DNA from: Lysinibacillus telephonicus
Lineage (GTDB): Bacteria > Bacillota > Bacilli > Bacillales_A > Planococcaceae
Assembly (NCBI RefSeq): GCF_003966145.1
Contig: NZ_RXNR01000008.1
Coordinates: forward strand, 1-64,000
Length of the DNA stretch: 64,000 nucleotides
Direction: 5' to 3'
The notes below the pieces were generated by a model that ran no database searches, had not been told where the DNA came from, and saw only the letters and a list, made by a program, of their open reading frames with translations. The translations under genes and the position numbers were made by a program. This document shows, in pieces, positions 62,454-64,000 of this stretch (position 1 is the stretch's first letter; each line of letters starts with the position of its first letter).

Positions 62454-63848
62454 TTGACCATTATGAAACAAGAAAAAATGGTTGTTGAAATAAACAGACT
62501 TGATGAAAAAGGTTCGGGGCAAGCTGTCATTTGGCGTGAAAATGAACTTGGTAATCCGAAAAAATTAAGATTTACAATTCCACAAACATTGCCTGGTGAA
62601 AAAGTGAGTATACTTGTGGATGTCGATCAGAAATTCAAAAGAAGAAAAAAAGTAATGGCAGAGGAAATTCTAGAGGCACATCCGCAGCGAATTGGTCCTG
62701 CATGCCAGCATTTTGAAAAATGCGGTGGTTGCGTATGGCAGCATTTAGAATATGAAGGGCAGTTGCAAGAAAAGACGAACCATGTGAAGCAAGTGCTTGA
62801 GGAACAAGGATTCGACACAAGTTTAGTCCGAGACACAATGGGGATGAACCAGCCTTGGCATTACCGCAATAAAATGGAGTTTACTTTCTCTCCAGAAGGT
62901 ACGTTAGGTTTACATGAACAGGGTAACTTCCGAAAAATTATTCCGCTTGAAACATGCTTAATTGCAGGGGAAGTAATGGTAGATGCAACGATGGAAGTTG
63001 CAGATTGGGCTAAAAGCCACCAGTTGCCAGGCTATAACAAAGACGCACATGAAGGGCTGCTTCGTCATTTAATGGTTAGACAATCTTTTGCAACTGGAGA
63101 AATTATGCTTGCTCTATTTGCAACAGAGGCACCAGCTGATCATCTTGCACAGGCAGCAGAGGACTTAGTAAGCCGCATTACAAATAAGTTCCCACAAGTA
63201 AAAAGCTTGCTATGGCTTGAAAATACACAGTGGGCAGACCGTACGCAATCAGAAGAAACTCATGTGTTAGCTGGACGAGATTTTATTTATGATGAGATGG
63301 ATGGCTACCGCTTCCGAGTTTGGTTTGATACATTCTTCCAAACAAATCCAACACAGGCTCAAAAATTAGTGGATTTAGCTGTTGAAATGGGACAGCCAAA
63401 GAAAACAGAAAAAATGATTGATCTTTTCTGTGGAGTAGGTACATTCTCGCTTCCGTTCGCTAGCAGAGTAGGTGAATTAGTAGGTATTGAAATCGTTGAA
63501 ACATCGATCGAATCTGCTAAACGTAATGCGAAAGATAATAACATTGATAATGCATCATTCTTAGCAAAAGATGCAAGAAAAGGTCTTGATCAAGTATTAG
63601 AGTACTTTGGTAGTCCAGAACTATTATTATTAGACCCACCACGTTCAGGCGCAGGTGGAAAAGTAATGAGAAGAATCGGCCGTTGCCAGCCAGAACGAAT
63701 TGTGTATGTATCATGTAATCCAGATACATTTGCAACGGATATTAAGGAGCTTGAACCTTTTGGCTATACATTAAAAACAGTTCAGCCGGTAGATTTATTC
63801 CCGCATACGACACATGTAGAGTGTGTGGCATTGCTGGAAAGATTATAG
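62454..63848 (+). CDS. 23S rRNA (uracil-C5)-methyltransferase, RlmCD/RumA family
   Basis: 464 residues. An N-terminal TRAM domain is followed by the iron-sulfur cysteines CQHFEKCGGC, with a further cysteine in ETCLI. The SAM domain is MIDLFCGVGTFSLPFASRVGELVGIEI. LLLDPPRSGAGGKVM and VYVSCNPDTFATDI contain the catalytic cysteine, and LFPHTTHVECVALLERL is the family end. It methylates C5 of specific uridines in 23S rRNA; Gram-positive RlmCD handles two sites. Bacilli have two paralogues, not distinguished here. Start TTG 62454, six bases after GGAGGAG. Confidence 0.93.
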   Translation: MTIMKQEKMVVEINRLDEKGSGQAVIWRENELGNPKKLRFTIPQTLPGEKVSILVDVDQKFKRRKKVMAEEILEAHPQRIGPACQHFEKCGGCVWQHLEYEGQLQEKTNHVKQVLEEQGFDTSLVRDTMGMNQPWHYRNKMEFTFSPEGTLGLHEQGNFRKIIPLETCLIAGEVMVDATMEVADWAKSHQLPGYNKDAHEGLLRHLMVRQSFATGEIMLALFATEAPADHLAQAAEDLVSRITNKFPQVKSLLWLENTQWADRTQSEETHVLAGRDFIYDEMDGYRFRVWFDTFFQTNPTQAQKLVDLAVEMGQPKKTEKMIDLFCGVGTFSLPFASRVGELVGIEIVETSIESAKRNAKDNNIDNASFLAKDARKGLDQVLEYFGSPELLLLDPPRSGAGGKVMRRIGRCQPERIVYVSCNPDTFATDIKELEPFGYTLKTVQPVDLFPHTTHVECVALLERL

Positions 63849-63860
63849 ATTGCAGGAAAG

Positions 63861-63896
63861 CTCGTTTAAATCGTTTCTGATTTAGCGAGTTTTTTG
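63861..63896. terminator. Terminator between the methyltransferase gene and the next gene
   Basis: CTCGTTTAAATC (63861-63872) pairs with GATTTAGCGAG (63879-63889; one bulge), then TTTTTTG. Convergent genes flank it. Confidence 0.8.
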
Positions 63897-63899
63897 TTT

Positions 63900-64000
63900 T
63901 TATTCAACTTCCCACAAGCCTTCTCCACCATGAATTCTTTCAATACCTTTTTTACAAACTCCATATGACCGCCATGAACATGTCTCACAGATAGTTAGAA
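63900..64000 (-). CDS. Partial small Cys-rich protein running out of the window
   Basis: On the minus strand an open frame enters at 64000 and stops at 63902-63900, ending TICETCSWRSYGVCKK followed by GIERIHGGEGLWEVE. The CxxC plus a third Cys suggests a small zinc-ribbon-like protein. The start lies beyond the window; family not recognised. Confidence 0.55.
   Translation of the reverse strand, partial: LTICETCSWRSYGVCKKGIERIHGGEGLWEVE

Overview
The window is low-GC, with short intergenic spacers, strong AGGAGG-type ribosome sites, frequent TTG/GTG starts and many intrinsic terminators. It looks like a Gram-positive Bacillales chromosome. A Tlp-type small spore protein points to an endospore former, and lipoteichoic acid synthase, a LysM-3D wall protein and a YkuK homologue fit that. 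The family Planococcaceae (Lysinibacillus/Solibacillus/Psychrobacillus type) is a guess. No rRNA, tRNA, prophage or complete insertion sequence was seen.

Layout. 0-4.6 kb: a truncated YdcF-like gene, a tRNA-dihydrouridine synthase and two AraC regulators. 4.7-15.3 kb: a xylose locus with xylR divergent from xylFGH-xylA-xylB, a Gfo/Idh/MocA dehydrogenase and an aldose 1-epimerase; a perfect xylO-like palindrome overlaps the divergent promoter. 15.3-26 kb: wall and housekeeping genes (LysM-3D protein, ltaS, tcyP, tlp, alsT, Crp/Fnr, DoxX) and a frameshifted HTH-membrane gene.

26.3-48.1 kb is the most interesting part, an apparent cyclic-di-GMP island. A Gram-positive pel operon starts with an SDR epimerase fused to PelD (the c-di-GMP receptor, with an RxxD site) and continues with pelE, pelA, pelF and pelG. 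It runs on into a CotH-kinase lipoprotein, a VTC-domain protein and a DUF4956 membrane protein. A convergent GH114 lipoprotein may supply the glycosidase that this PelA lacks. Then come an orphan response regulator (REC-wHTH-BTAD), an MHYT-GGDEF-EAL protein, an MprF-type aminoacyl-lipid synthase domain and GtrA. Last is a c-di-GMP-I (GEMM) riboswitch with a terminator platform, placed ahead of a two-gene operon of a PLP-dependent amino-acid decarboxylase and a methyl-accepting chemoreceptor. Synthesis/breakdown enzyme, protein receptor and RNA receptor for c-di-GMP thus lie within about 20 kb.

48.2-64 kb is a mixed region rich in drug-resistance-like genes: a paired SMR exporter, an Msr-type ABC-F protein, an ANT-like nucleotidyltransferase and a DHA3-type MFS exporter. 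The ABC-F gene has an elaborate leader: an ErmDL-like peptide MTHSMRLRFPNLNQ, several terminators, a second seven-residue peptide and alternating hairpins over the start site. The MFS gene has its own short leader peptide whose stop codon runs into a terminator. Also here are a frameshifted flavin monooxygenase, an aminopeptidase, YkuK, an HmoA-like monooxygenase, SstT and an RlmCD-type methyltransferase. A promoter at 53.5 kb is overlapped by two GTATAC palindromes.

Several genes (HTH-membrane, flavin monooxygenase, tlp start) look broken by one- or two-base indels, so either real decay or sequence error should be considered.
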